64,000 nucleotides of DNA from Paenalicyclobacillus ferrooxydans (GTDB lineage Bacteria > Bacillota > Bacilli > Alicyclobacillales > Alicyclobacillaceae). Both the position numbers and the translations under genes were made by a program. Shown piece by piece: positions 9,391 to 18,244 of this stretch (the first letter of the stretch is position 1; every line of letters begins with the position of its first letter). The notes under the pieces are model-generated. The model saw only the letters and a program-made list of their open reading frames with translations, searched no databases and was not told where the DNA came from. The DNA is taken from NCBI RefSeq assembly GCF_001399675.1, contig NZ_LJCO01000033.1:124001-188000 (forward strand), read 5' to 3'.

Positions 9391-10056
9391 TTACAATCGC
9401 ATGTTTGAGCGAGAAGGGTGGAGTTGATATGAGGTGTAGCGTACTTTACCACTTGAAGGCACTAACCAACGCTTTTGTACCATCCTATGAAGAACCCAAC
9501 GGGCTGTTTTAGGTGATGTGTTCAACAATAGAGCAACCTCTGCAGGGGTAATTGGGGAACTGGCTCGAAGTGCCGAGCGTGCCACTTCACGCTCCTCTAC
9601 CGTCAGATCCCCCAATGAGATGCTGCTAGACTGCCAACGGCCCAGCAACTGCTGAATGGTTTGCTGGCAAATAATAGGATGCTCATCGATAGCGTCGTAA
9701 GTAAAGCGTAGAATGTACCATCCATCAATAGCGAGAGAGTTCTGCCGAAAATTATGTTCGGTAAACTGCCACTTATTAATGTTCTTCCAGTGAGGTCCGA
9801 TTCCGTCAATTTCCATCGCCACTCGAAAATAGGGCTCGATATAAGCAAAATCGATGTACCTGTACCCCTCTCTGTAGTCGCGAACTTCATATTCAGGGTG
9901 TAAATTTTCAAATTGATGAAACATTGGCCACCAAACTTTTTCAAGGAACATTTTTTCAGCATGTCCGAGACCCTCGGCCAGCCGTTGGCGTGACGGTCCG
10001 CTACGTCGTGTAAGATGGCTCTCAACAAATGCTCGATACTCCTTAGTAAAAGTCAT
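9391..10056 (-). CDS. Putative PD-(D/E)xK nuclease-like protein with C-terminal HTH
   Basis: A 221-residue protein I cannot name. The segment RYIDFAYIEPYFRVAMEIDG (residues ~65-84) has the Asp...Glu-x-Asp pattern of a PD-(D/E)xK or DUF559/Vsr-like nuclease core, and the following strand ends WYILRFTYDAI as in those families. The C-terminal part (about 150-210) looks like a winged helix: SPITPAEVALLLNTSPKTAR then W-V-L-H-R-M. GAGGGG six bases before the ATG supports the start. It stands alone between repeat-rich gaps. A DNA-cleaving or DNA-repair role is inference only. Confidence 0.6.
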   Translation of the reverse strand: MTFTKEYRAFVESHLTRRSGPSRQRLAEGLGHAEKMFLEKVWWPMFHQFENLHPEYEVRDYREGYRYIDFAYIEPYFRVAMEIDGIGPHWKNINKWQFTEHNFRQNSLAIDGWYILRFTYDAIDEHPIICQQTIQQLLGRWQSSSISLGDLTVEEREVARSALRASSPITPAEVALLLNTSPKTARWVLHRMVQKRWLVPSSGKVRYTSYQLHPSRSNMRL

Positions 10057-10267
10057 GCGTATCCCCTCGCAAGTAAGTTTGATACAGCCGACTCAGCTTT
10101 CTTGTGGATGAGCGGTGCGATGGTTTCTAGTGGGACGGCTTCTGATGCTTGGGTTCAGCTCGCCGTGCGAGATATGTTATACCAGCACTAATATCCTACT
10201 TGACTAGCCTCCGTACTGCGATGATGTCTAGAAGAAGATGTATGATGAAAGCAAATAAGTTGCACCG

Positions 10268-10430
10268 ATTCGGCATCTTGCCCTATTCCGCGTGCAGCCT
10301 CATTCGGCATCTTGCCCTATTCCGCGTGCAGCCTCATTCGGCACTTGCCCTATTTCGCGTGCAGTCTCATTCGTCATCTGGCCCTATTCAGTGTGCCGCC
10401 CTATTGCGCATCCGCCCCCATTTGGCCTGC
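10268..10430. repeat. 34-bp tandem repeat array
   Basis: Units of 34 bp start at 10268, 10302 and 10336, with a 33-bp step to 10369 and then a decayed copy. The core is ATTCGGCATCTTGCCCTATT followed by CCGCGTGCAGCCTC. The array is intergenic. Confidence 0.85.
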
Positions 10431-10518
10431 AGCCCCCTTCGGGTCAGACCAGAGAGGCGGAATCCACTGAAAGGTGAACTCCACTGAAAGGTGAACGGAT
10501 TGGACCGGTTACACGCGC

Positions 10519-10612
10519 AAAACGATGATGAACCTAAGACACGATGATTTGCCCAAGAAACGATGATGAACCTAAGACACGATGATTACTCTGGGAAACG
10601 ATGATGAACCTG
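10519..10612. repeat. 38-bp tandem repeat array
   Basis: Two full units and one partial unit with exact 38-bp spacing (10523, 10561, 10599). Each contains AAACGATGATGAACCTAAGA followed by CACGATGATT. With the 34-bp array it fills the 680-bp gap upstream of the cobalamin-binding gene; I see no riboswitch there. Confidence 0.85.
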
Positions 10613-10740
10613 AAGTAGACCTGCTTGCCTTTCATTGAATCAAAACAGAGGACAGAATGTCCTCTGTCGCCGCATGCCCCCCACGGAGCAAGCCGGTTTC
10701 AAATCCATTTCCAATGTAGAACAAGAGAGGTGTGCATATC

Positions 10741-11703
10741 GTGCGATCAGACACGGATCAGGGTCTCAAGTCCAACCATCTCCCATCCTTTCGCATCGCC
10801 TCACTTTGCCCCAGCAATACGGAACTCATCTGTGCACTTGGGTTGCAGGGGTGCCTCGTCGGGGTGGACAGCTACTCTGACTATCCACAGGACGTAGTGG
10901 CTGACCTGCCGAAACTCGGACCCGATCTCAACATCGACATCGACGCCCTCAACCATCTCCAACCCGATCTCGTTGTCTCATCCCTCTCCGTCCCCGGCAT
11001 GGAGAAGGTTGTGGAAGCGGTGGAACATGCCGGCCTGAGACAAGTCATCCTTTCGCCGCGCAGTTTTGCAGATATCTATGCTGACCTCCGTACCCTGGCT
11101 GCGCACGTGCCCGACGATGTGTTGGCGGGTGGGGAGGCGGAGCGGATCGTGCACCAGCTGGAACAGCGAGTAGAACGAGTGCGCGCTTGGACGAACCAGA
11201 ATATTCCGGACTATGAGCAGCCTAAGCTGTACTGGGAATGGTGGGCGAAACCGGTCTTTTCGCCTGGCGGCCGCAATTGGTTGACGGAGCTCAGTCAGGC
11301 GGCAGGTGCCCGCAACATTTTTGCCGATCTTGATCACGATTCCGTCCAGGACGACGGCACCCTCGTTTGCGACGCGAACCCAGACTGGTTTCTGGCAGTC
11401 TGGACGGGCATCCCACAGCACAAAGTGCCCATCAAGAAAATCTTGTCTCGTCCGGCAGTATGGCAAGATACGGTTCCGTTTACCAAGCATCAACTGCTCA
11501 TTTTATCGGAGGGCCTGTTCTGCCGCCCATCACAGCGCCTCGTTGACGGATTGGAACAGCTGGTCGGGATTTTGCACCCAACCTCTATCGTCGATCTCGA
11601 TTTGAAACGTCCAGAAGAGTACGCACCCGTGAGGAGGGCAGATGGATCGTGGTTGGGCGGACTGTCATCGCCTCAGTCCAGTCTTGGGTTGAGCGGGCAA
11701 TAG
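10741..11703 (+). CDS. Cobalamin-binding / BtuF-like periplasmic-binding-fold protein without signal peptide
   Basis: A 320-residue protein of the PF01497 (BtuF/FhuD-type substrate-binding) fold. The pattern is typical: RIASLCPSNTELICALGLQG near the N-terminus, GVDSYSDYP, LQPDLVVSS, and a C-terminal lobe starting around YWEWWAKPVFSPGGRNW. No signal peptide or lipobox is visible and no BtuC/BtuD genes adjoin, so it is probably cytosolic or needs an unlinked transporter. AGAGAGG lies 10 nt before GTG 10741; GTG 10732 is too close to it. Ligand (cobalamin or another corrinoid/metal complex) is inferred from the family only. Confidence 0.75.
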   Translation: MRSDTDQGLKSNHLPSFRIASLCPSNTELICALGLQGCLVGVDSYSDYPQDVVADLPKLGPDLNIDIDALNHLQPDLVVSSLSVPGMEKVVEAVEHAGLRQVILSPRSFADIYADLRTLAAHVPDDVLAGGEAERIVHQLEQRVERVRAWTNQNIPDYEQPKLYWEWWAKPVFSPGGRNWLTELSQAAGARNIFADLDHDSVQDDGTLVCDANPDWFLAVWTGIPQHKVPIKKILSRPAVWQDTVPFTKHQLLILSEGLFCRPSQRLVDGLEQLVGILHPTSIVDLDLKRPEEYAPVRRADGSWLGGLSSPQSSLGLSGQ

Positions 11704-12114
11704 ATGCAGCACCGGTCCGGTCGCAGTCTGGCCAGCGGCGAGAGTGTCAACAATCCTGCCCCGGTGGTTCGATGTAAGCGACATCATATCCAAGCCAGCA
11801 AACACATAGAGTTAAAGACGGGGGCGGAGATCGTCCCCTTTCTTTATGCTGGGCAAGTCCGGGGAGGTGTTGGGTGTACCACGTTCGGCGTACCGCGGTG
11901 GTGTGCCCAAAGTGGTGATCCGGTGTGATGTGCCAGTTGCCATGTGCAATGCGCCATGTGCCATGTGCCATGTGCCATCATTTGTTCCGGCATCATGTCC
12001 ATGTGGCCCTGCCGACCTGCCGTGGTGCACCGTGGGTTGGCAGCAGCAAGAGCTCCCAACACGCCCCCACCGAAATGCTTCAGCAAGTCTATCTGTACAG
12101 GAGGGAATCGGAGC
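11704..12114. other. Intergenic region with 7-bp microsatellite
   Basis: No gene seen. Seven 7-bp units of the TGCCATG type occupy 11931-11979 and keep several frames open by chance, extending the permease reading frame artificially upstream. Confidence 0.8.
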
Positions 12115-13689
12115 TTGAATGAAGATCGCCTGCTGAAACGTCGGCTTGGTTTCTGGTCACTAACTGCTGCTTCGCTTGGCGGAGTCATTGGTTCTGGATG
12201 GTTGTTCGGTGCCATGTACGCCGCGAAGGCGGCTGGGCCGGAGTCTATCATCACTTGGATTGTGGGCGGTATCGCCATGTTGCTCGTCGGCCTCGTCTTT
12301 GCTGAACTAGGCATGGCAAAGCCTGAGGCAGGGGGGCTTGTAAGGTATCCCAAATTGACCAACGGCTCGATGGTCGGTTCGCTGATTGGATTCGCCATAT
12401 GGCTGGGGTTTGTCGCCAATCCGCCAACGGAAGCATCGGGGGTCGTGCAGTACGCGAGTCGCTTTTGGCCCGGGCTGTATAACGGGAATACTCTTACTGG
12501 ACGCGGGATTGCCGTTGCGATTGTCCTCATGCTCATTTTTGTCCTCGTTAACTACTTTGGCGTCAATGTGTTTGCGAAGGTCAACAACGTCGTTACAGGC
12601 ATCAAGTTCGTGGTCCCGGTGATCACGATTGTCACACTTCTCGTTGCCGGTTTTCACCCGTCTAACTTCAGCGGTCACGGAGGATTCGCACCGTACGGCT
12701 GGGGCAGCGGCCTGTCAGCGATTGCAACGGCGGGTATCGTGTTTGCATACACTGGGTTCCGGAACTCCATCGATCTTTCCGCAGAGGCCGTGAATCCCCG
12801 CAGAAATGTGCCAATGGCCATTGTGGCGACGATCGTGATCGCTATCGTGCTTTATATCCTTCTTGAAATCGCGTTTATGGGGGCGGTCCCGACCAAGGAC
12901 CTAATCCACGGCTGGCAGGGCGTCAGTTTTAATTCTCCCTTTGCCGATCTCGCTTTCTCCCTCAACCTCACCTGGCTCTACTGGATTTTGATGGTGGATG
13001 CGATGGTGTCACCGTCCGGATCGAGCTTTTCATACACCGCTGGTAACGCAAGAAACGTATACGGGCTCGCCAAAAATCGCTTTTTCCCGCGTTATTTCGC
13101 GAAGATTCATCCGAAGTTTGGGGTTCCGACACGGGCGCTCATTCTGAATTTTATCGTCGGCCTGCTGTATCTCGTGCCGCTGAAGAGTTGGCACAGCATC
13201 ATCGCGCTGACCAGTGCGCTTGCTGTCTATACGTTCTCGGCCGGTGCCGTATCGGTGATGGTGTTTCGGAAGGTAGGAATCAGCGACAAATACCGGATCA
13301 GGGGGATGAACGTGATCGCACCGCTGGCCTTTGTCGTCGGCAGCCTCATCATCTACTGGGATAAATGGTCGGAGCTTCAGTTCACCATTTGGGTTCTGGT
13401 GCTGGGTCTTATTCTCTACTTGATTACCTATGTATTCAACAAAGAGAAAGGACCAGAAATCAGAGGCGGCATCTGGATGGTCATCTACTTGTTTGTAGTC
13501 TTGCTGCTCGCTGGTCTGGGTAATTTTGGTGGAGCCGAGCTGATACCAGAACCGTACATGTCCATCATCGTGGCCATCGCCTCGTTGATTCTCTATTTCA
13601 TAGGCGTGCAGAGCGGTGTTTGGTACATGCGGAAGGTCGGCAACGTCGAGGAGATTCGGAGGGAAAACGAGGAGATGGACGAGGGTTGA
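12115..13689 (+). CDS. APC-superfamily amino acid permease
   Basis: A 524-residue cytoplasmic-membrane transporter of the amino acid-polyamine-organocation superfamily with about 12 hydrophobic segments. The TM1 region carries the family motif GGVIGSGWLFG, and TM6 has the GIVFAYTGFRNSIDLSAEA pattern. It is most like the proton-coupled aspartate/acidic amino acid permease group (YveA-like), but the substrate is not certain. The TTG start at 12115 has AGGAGGG nine bases upstream; upstream in-frame ATGs lie in a microsatellite and lack a site. The TGA stop lies inside a short tandem repeat, and a terminator-like hairpin follows. Confidence 0.88.
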   Translation: MNEDRLLKRRLGFWSLTAASLGGVIGSGWLFGAMYAAKAAGPESIITWIVGGIAMLLVGLVFAELGMAKPEAGGLVRYPKLTNGSMVGSLIGFAIWLGFVANPPTEASGVVQYASRFWPGLYNGNTLTGRGIAVAIVLMLIFVLVNYFGVNVFAKVNNVVTGIKFVVPVITIVTLLVAGFHPSNFSGHGGFAPYGWGSGLSAIATAGIVFAYTGFRNSIDLSAEAVNPRRNVPMAIVATIVIAIVLYILLEIAFMGAVPTKDLIHGWQGVSFNSPFADLAFSLNLTWLYWILMVDAMVSPSGSSFSYTAGNARNVYGLAKNRFFPRYFAKIHPKFGVPTRALILNFIVGLLYLVPLKSWHSIIALTSALAVYTFSAGAVSVMVFRKVGISDKYRIRGMNVIAPLAFVVGSLIIYWDKWSELQFTIWVLVLGLILYLITYVFNKEKGPEIRGGIWMVIYLFVVLLLAGLGNFGGAELIPEPYMSIIVAIASLILYFIGVQSGVWYMRKVGNVEEIRRENEEMDEG

Positions 13690-13759
13690 CCTAGCTACGG
13701 AGATGGACGCCGGTTGGCAGAAGCCTGCCATGGACGGAGGTTGACAAGGGCCTAGCTAC
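13671..13759 (+). repeat. Tandem repeat overlapping the 3' end of the permease gene
   Basis: Three degenerate ~30-bp units built on GGAGATGGACGNNGGTTG...CTAGCTAC. The first contains the last codons and TGA stop of the permease. Confidence 0.75.
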
Positions 13760-13831
13760 AGGGGAAGGATAGAAGGAGCGAACGACGGCCAGGCAGTTAA
13801 AGTGGCGCACTGTTCCTCAATCCTCATTGGA

Positions 13832-13852
13832 GGGCGGCCGTTTGGGCCGCCC
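13832..13852 (+). terminator. Hairpin after the permease gene
   Basis: GGGCGGCC-GTTTG-GGCCGCCC, a perfect 8-bp stem 140 bp downstream of the permease, without a strong T-run. Confidence 0.6.
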
Positions 13853-13956
13853 CTACTATATAATAAGGTGCTCGCCCCCACGTGTAGTGTGGCCTGTCCA
13901 TTACCAAGGTAAGCACTCAAGGTAAGCTAGCTCAAAGAAGAAACCGCCGCGGGTGT

Positions 13957-13974
13957 CTCCGACTAAAGTCGGAG
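13957..13974 (+). promoter_or_regulatory. Small inverted repeat upstream of the MFS gene
   Basis: CTCCGACT-AA-AGTCGGAG, 70 bp before the MFS start. It could be an operator or leader hairpin; no regulator is assigned. Confidence 0.35.
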
Positions 13975-14043
13975 GAGAGTCGGTCCTGAGCCTGATGTGT
14001 CATCACGACCCAGGCATTATCATAAAACTGGGAGTTGATGAAA

Positions 14044-15609
14044 ATGTCAGACGAGGCGGGGTACACAGAGTGTAATGGTGGAGTCAACGCTAGTCCCACC
14101 GATGGAGTCAAGGGCAGCCCCACCGATGGTGCCAAGGGGAGCCTCATCGATGGAGTCAAGGGGAGCCCAACTATACAGCCCGGTCGGTTGCTGAGCAACC
14201 GAAGATACCTATTTTTAATGAGTGCTCAGGCCATATCCAACCTGGGTGACTGGCTATACATACTGGCACTATTCGTGATCGTTGGATTCAAGTGGCATGG
14301 CTCTCCAATCGTTATCTCCGTGATGATGCTGTGCCTTACAGCACCGATGGTGGTTCTCGGTACGTTCACGGGCATGCTCGCGGACAAATGGAACCGCACG
14401 ACCATCATGATGGTCTCGAACATCGTTATGGCTATCCTGGTCGGTGTTATTCCGTTGCTTCCTCAGAAGTGGATGCTTTTTGTGATTTTGATCTTGGTGG
14501 GGATTTTCCAATCTTTGTTCAGCCCTGCAGAGTCAGGGAAGGTGAAGGAGATTGTACCCGATGAGCATATGCAGCAAGCTACTTCCATTAACCAATCTAT
14601 TGTGCAGTTAACAAAGATTATAGGACCGGGTGCGAGCGGGTTTTTGGTGGCTGCGTTTGGATCGATGTCGGCATTCTGGCTCGACTCTATCTCTTTTGTC
14701 CTGTCGACGGTTCTCCTGATTTTTACGGGATTTCGCGCTGCCGCATTCCGCTTGCCAGAGGCTGAACCGGATCGCGCATCGGACCCTGAGGCCACACCTT
14801 CAACCGGAACAGGAACTACACCTGCAACCGAGCCCGTGCCTTCGACCGAAACCACACCTTCAACCGAGCCCGTGCCTTCGACCGGGGTTGCAGCAGCTTC
14901 AACTGGCACGGCCGATCCCGTGAAGGAGAAAGGGCGGCGAGGCTTCATGGAAGGCATTGACTATATTCGAAAGGTGCGCGTTCTGTGGGCGGGCACCCTC
15001 ATTCTGACGCTGACCCTGTTATTTGTGCAGCTCACCGATGCGCAAATTGTGACCCTCATTCGAACGATTCCAAATGCATCATCGAGTCTAATGGGGATGA
15101 TCATGGGCTTGTCGGGTGCAGGTGGTCTCATCGCAGCTTTGTTGGTCGGCGTCATTAAATGGAAATCATCCATCCGACTGATGGGATTAGGCTGCATCGC
15201 CATGGGCATCGGGTTCACAGCGACCGCACTGGTTGTGCAGCATGGGGGGATGACAGGCGGGATCACACTCCTGTGGATGACTGTCATCGTTGTTCTCTCC
15301 ATCTTCATTGGGATGGGGGCCGGTTTTACGTTCATTCCCTTTTCGGCAGACGCTCAGAAGAACACGCCTGTCCACCTGACAGGTCGCGTCTTTGGTGTGA
15401 TCGGCAGCTTCACGACCGGTGCATCCTTGCTTGGACCAGCGCTCGGAGGACTGGTGGTGACGCTGATTGGGGTTATCAATGCATACATGGCCACGGGTGT
15501 TCTTGTTCTCATCATGGGTATCGCAACGTATTTCGGACGCCGCTGGCTGGAGGGGGCACAACTAGTCGATCCCGCTACCAGCTCCGAACCTCACGTCTTA
15601 GCCAAATAG
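14044..15609 (+). CDS. MFS transporter (MFS_3 / exporter-like)
   Basis: A 521-residue major facilitator with 12 predicted membrane segments, most like the enterobactin-exporter/drug-efflux MFS_3 group. GMLADKWNR after TM2 matches the loop 2-3 motif. The ATG at 14044 has GGGAG nine bases upstream. Two features are atypical: a hydrophilic N-terminal tail of ~45 residues encoded by 24-bp DNA repeats (SPTDGVKG units), and a Pro/Ser/Thr-rich central loop (PSTE, PSTG repeats, ~residues 245-295) replacing the usual cytoplasmic linker. Substrate unknown. Confidence 0.85.
   Translation: MSDEAGYTECNGGVNASPTDGVKGSPTDGAKGSLIDGVKGSPTIQPGRLLSNRRYLFLMSAQAISNLGDWLYILALFVIVGFKWHGSPIVISVMMLCLTAPMVVLGTFTGMLADKWNRTTIMMVSNIVMAILVGVIPLLPQKWMLFVILILVGIFQSLFSPAESGKVKEIVPDEHMQQATSINQSIVQLTKIIGPGASGFLVAAFGSMSAFWLDSISFVLSTVLLIFTGFRAAAFRLPEAEPDRASDPEATPSTGTGTTPATEPVPSTETTPSTEPVPSTGVAAASTGTADPVKEKGRRGFMEGIDYIRKVRVLWAGTLILTLTLLFVQLTDAQIVTLIRTIPNASSSLMGMIMGLSGAGGLIAALLVGVIKWKSSIRLMGLGCIAMGIGFTATALVVQHGGMTGGITLLWMTVIVVLSIFIGMGAGFTFIPFSADAQKNTPVHLTGRVFGVIGSFTTGASLLGPALGGLVVTLIGVINAYMATGVLVLIMGIATYFGRRWLEGAQLVDPATSSEPHVLAK
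14092..14171 (+). repeat. 24-bp tandem repeat inside the MFS gene
   Basis: Units start at 14092, 14116 and 14140 plus a partial fourth. The core is AGYCCCACCGATGGAGTCAA and it encodes SPTDGVKG in the N-terminal tail. Confidence 0.9.
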
Positions 15610-16103
15610 ACTAGCTTGAACAAACGATTTTTGAACTGTTTGATTCTATCGCCGGTTACTATATCTCTCATCGGGAAGAAGTACCAGTCTCTGTCGATCC
15701 GCTGACCTCCCTCCCTCGATACATCCTCGAATCAGGTGCTGAACTGCGTGTGACACCTGATCTGCATCCACTGCGGGAGCTGATTTTCGAGTCTCGCATC
15801 CAAGCCTTCGGGATTCATAGATTCGAGAATAGCGTTTGAATATTCTATCTAGTTCCATATATCATTACAGATAATCGATATGTCGTGTCTCCCTGCGGCT
15901 GTGGCCGTAAGTGCGGCGGGGTCCCAAGTCGGTGGGCCCAAGCGGTATGGCTGTCCACTGGGGCTGCCCACTGGTACGGCTGGCTCAAGTGATATGGCTG
16001 CCCCACGTGGTATTGCTGTCTCAAGTGGTACGCCGGAGTCAGGTACACGCCCGAATGGCCGTGAAATGGGAGCTGGACAGGATGAATGAGGAGGGGTAAA
16101 TTC
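15610..16103. other. Intergenic region with a coding-like remnant and degenerate repeats
   Basis: An open stretch at 15615-15839 (+) reads like protein (IFELFDSIAGYYISHREE, LPRYILESGAEL, LRELIFESRIQAFGI) but has no usable start codon or ribosome binding site. It may be the 3' remnant of a decayed gene, which I do not recognise. From about 15905 to 16050 there are degenerate ~30-bp repeats of the CAAGTGGTATGGCTG type. Confidence 0.4.
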
Positions 16104-17882
16104 ATGGCAGAGAGTCAGATTAAGGCGGCCGGATGGACCGAAGATACACGAAGAGAACCGGGTATGAACCCCGATGTGCTCCGGGCAAGGCGGAATACGG
16201 TTGCGGATCTATTGTCTCGCAGCGCCGCCCGATTTCCGGACAAACTCGCGTTAGCGTTTCGCGAGGAAAGGTTGACGTACGCGCAACTCGATACCCGCGT
16301 GAATCAAACAGCGCATCGATTCCTCGCGGATGGACTGAAACGTGGAATGAGGCTCGCAGTCCTTTCCAAGAACAGCCTAGACTTTGCTGTCCTTGTCTTT
16401 GCCGCCGCACGAGTCGGATTAACTATCGTACCCATCAATTACATGCTGACGGTTCCGGACATTGCGTACATTATTGGACATTGTGCGGCAGACGCACTCG
16501 CTGCACCTGTGGAGTTGGCAGAGAAGCTAGAGGCAGCAGTCAGAGATGCATCTGCCAACAGAGAGGCTGCAGGCACAGCGGACACAGGTTCGTTAGGAAC
16601 CTCACACGCTGCGACAGGAGATTTGGTCAAGGGAGCGGCAGGTGGCATTAGGGGGGCAGCAGGTAGCAAGGGTATAGCAGGTGGTGCAAAGGGGTCAACC
16701 GTGATCGCCAGATACCTTATGCAGTCTTCCGAATCGATGAAGGTGGGCGAGAGTGCGTGGCAACCGATGCGCGGTGCGAACGTCCGCGGGATGCCAACAT
16801 TTGATCCTGAAGCACCCGTCTACGCTGCAGACGTCGCGCAAATCCTTTATACGAGTGGTACCGAGTCAAAGCCGAAAGGTGTCATGCTCACGCATGACAA
16901 TTTGATTGCGCAGTATGTGAGCGTGATCGTCGGCGGAAGAATGGAATCCAGAGACGTGTGCGTTCACGCGCTGCCGCTCTATCACAGTGCACAGCTCAAC
17001 TGTTTCCTTGGGCCAAGTGTGTACTTGGGTTCGACGGGGATTGTCCTTGAACAAGCCGATCCGGCAACTATCCTTGCCACTGTCGAGCGCGAGCGGGTGT
17101 CGCAACTGTTTTGCCCGCCGACTGTGTGGATTGCGTTGCTGTGCCATCCGGACTTTGAGAAACGCGACCTGTCGACTTTGGAAAAATGTTATTACGGTGC
17201 GGCCATTATGCCGATGGAGGTGCTAAAGGAGCTCTCCGAGAGGCTGCCTGGTGCACTGTTCTGGAACTTCTACGGCCAGACGGAGGTTGCGCCGCTTGCT
17301 ACCGCGCTGCAACCGGAGGACCAGATGCGAAAACTGGGATCAGCAGGTCAGGCCACGCTGAACGTAGAGACTCGCATTGTTGATGACGAGGACAATGAGG
17401 TGCCGCGGGGGACGATCGGCGAGATCGTGCACAGAACTGCTCACGCGATGCTCGGATACCTGAATGACCCGGAGAAAACGGCGGCAGCGTTCCAAAACGG
17501 TTGGTTCCACAGTGGCGATCTCGGTGTCATGGACGAAGAAGGCTATATCACTGTCGTCGATCGGAAGAAAGACATGATCAAGACTGGCGGTATCAACGTC
17601 TCGAGCCGCGAGGTCGAGGAGGCGGTGTACCAGTACCCAGGCGTGTCAGAGGTTGCGGTGATCGGTGTACCGGATGAGTACTGGATTGAGGCAGTCACCG
17701 CGATTGTCGTGCCAAAGCCAGGGGTGACCATTGACGTCGCGGGCCTCGAGACTTACTGCAAGGAGAACCTTGCGGCGTTTAAGGTGCCGAAGCGGATCAT
17801 CGTGGTCGATGGGCTGCCACGCAACCCGAGTGGCAAAATTTTGAAGAGAGACCTTCGTGAGCAGTACAAGAGTTTGGCGTAA
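16104..17882 (+). CDS. Long/medium-chain acyl-CoA synthetase (AMP-dependent ligase)
   Basis: A 592-residue adenylate-forming enzyme that activates a carboxylic acid to its CoA thioester via an acyl-AMP. The phosphate-binding loop YTSGTESKPKGV is near residue 249, the A5-type motif NFYGQTE follows, then WFHSGDLGVMDEEGYITVVD with the hinge region DRKKDMIKTGG, and the catalytic lysine motif NPSGKILKRDLR at the C-terminus. GGAGGGG precedes ATG 16104. A Gly/Ala-rich insert (KGAAGG, GAAGSKGIAGGAKG; about residues 150-195) enlarges the N-terminal domain. It stands alone and is followed by two hairpins. Substrate chain length not deducible. Confidence 0.9.
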   Translation: MAESQIKAAGWTEDTRREPGMNPDVLRARRNTVADLLSRSAARFPDKLALAFREERLTYAQLDTRVNQTAHRFLADGLKRGMRLAVLSKNSLDFAVLVFAAARVGLTIVPINYMLTVPDIAYIIGHCAADALAAPVELAEKLEAAVRDASANREAAGTADTGSLGTSHAATGDLVKGAAGGIRGAAGSKGIAGGAKGSTVIARYLMQSSESMKVGESAWQPMRGANVRGMPTFDPEAPVYAADVAQILYTSGTESKPKGVMLTHDNLIAQYVSVIVGGRMESRDVCVHALPLYHSAQLNCFLGPSVYLGSTGIVLEQADPATILATVERERVSQLFCPPTVWIALLCHPDFEKRDLSTLEKCYYGAAIMPMEVLKELSERLPGALFWNFYGQTEVAPLATALQPEDQMRKLGSAGQATLNVETRIVDDEDNEVPRGTIGEIVHRTAHAMLGYLNDPEKTAAAFQNGWFHSGDLGVMDEEGYITVVDRKKDMIKTGGINVSSREVEEAVYQYPGVSEVAVIGVPDEYWIEAVTAIVVPKPGVTIDVAGLETYCKENLAAFKVPKRIIVVDGLPRNPSGKILKRDLREQYKSLA

Positions 17883-17884
17883 CA

Positions 17885-17910
17885 CGGCGTGCGTGAAAGA
17901 GCACACGCCG
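17885..17910 (+). terminator. Hairpin after the acyl-CoA synthetase
   Basis: CGGCGTG...CACGCCG stem with a 12-nt loop immediately after the stop codon. Confidence 0.55.
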
Positions 17911-17952
17911 GGAGTGCGCCGTTATACCACAATTGAGTAACGGTAGAAAAAT

Positions 17953-18011
17953 ACGTCCCACGGCGAGTGATCATCCCACGCAATTTGATGGGAGGATGGC
18001 ACGTGGGACGT
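17953..18011. terminator. Long-arm hairpin followed by T-rich run
   Basis: ACGTCCCACG at the left arm pairs with CGTGGGACGT at 18002-18011, with an inner CATCC/GGATG stem. TTGTTTGTTTG follows, as in an intrinsic terminator. The remaining ~230 bp to the VanW gene hold only a small GGCAGG/CCTGCC hairpin (18205-18226). Confidence 0.6.
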
Positions 18012-18244
18012 GTTGTTTGTTTGAGCTAAACAGTCAGAACCTCTGCCGACTTCGTTCTTGAGACGGCAAGTCCGCATGTACCAACCTGCCTAAACTCCAA
18101 CTCCTCAGAGGGTAAACTCCTCCGACAATAAACCCTCCGCATACAGCTTGGCCCGTGGGCATACCTATTTACTATTGGCCTTGTCCCTTAACGAGTCAGC
18201 TCACGGCAGGCTACCTGACTCCTGCCAGATGCAGTCTTTGTCTT

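Noticed and set aside
10268-10612. CRISPR array
   Set aside because: Repeats are directly contiguous or near contiguous with no unique spacers, and no cas genes are present.
11944-12114. N-terminal extension of the APC permease
   Set aside because: The extension is encoded by a 7-bp microsatellite and is not membrane-protein-like; the TTG at 12115 has a proper ribosome binding site.
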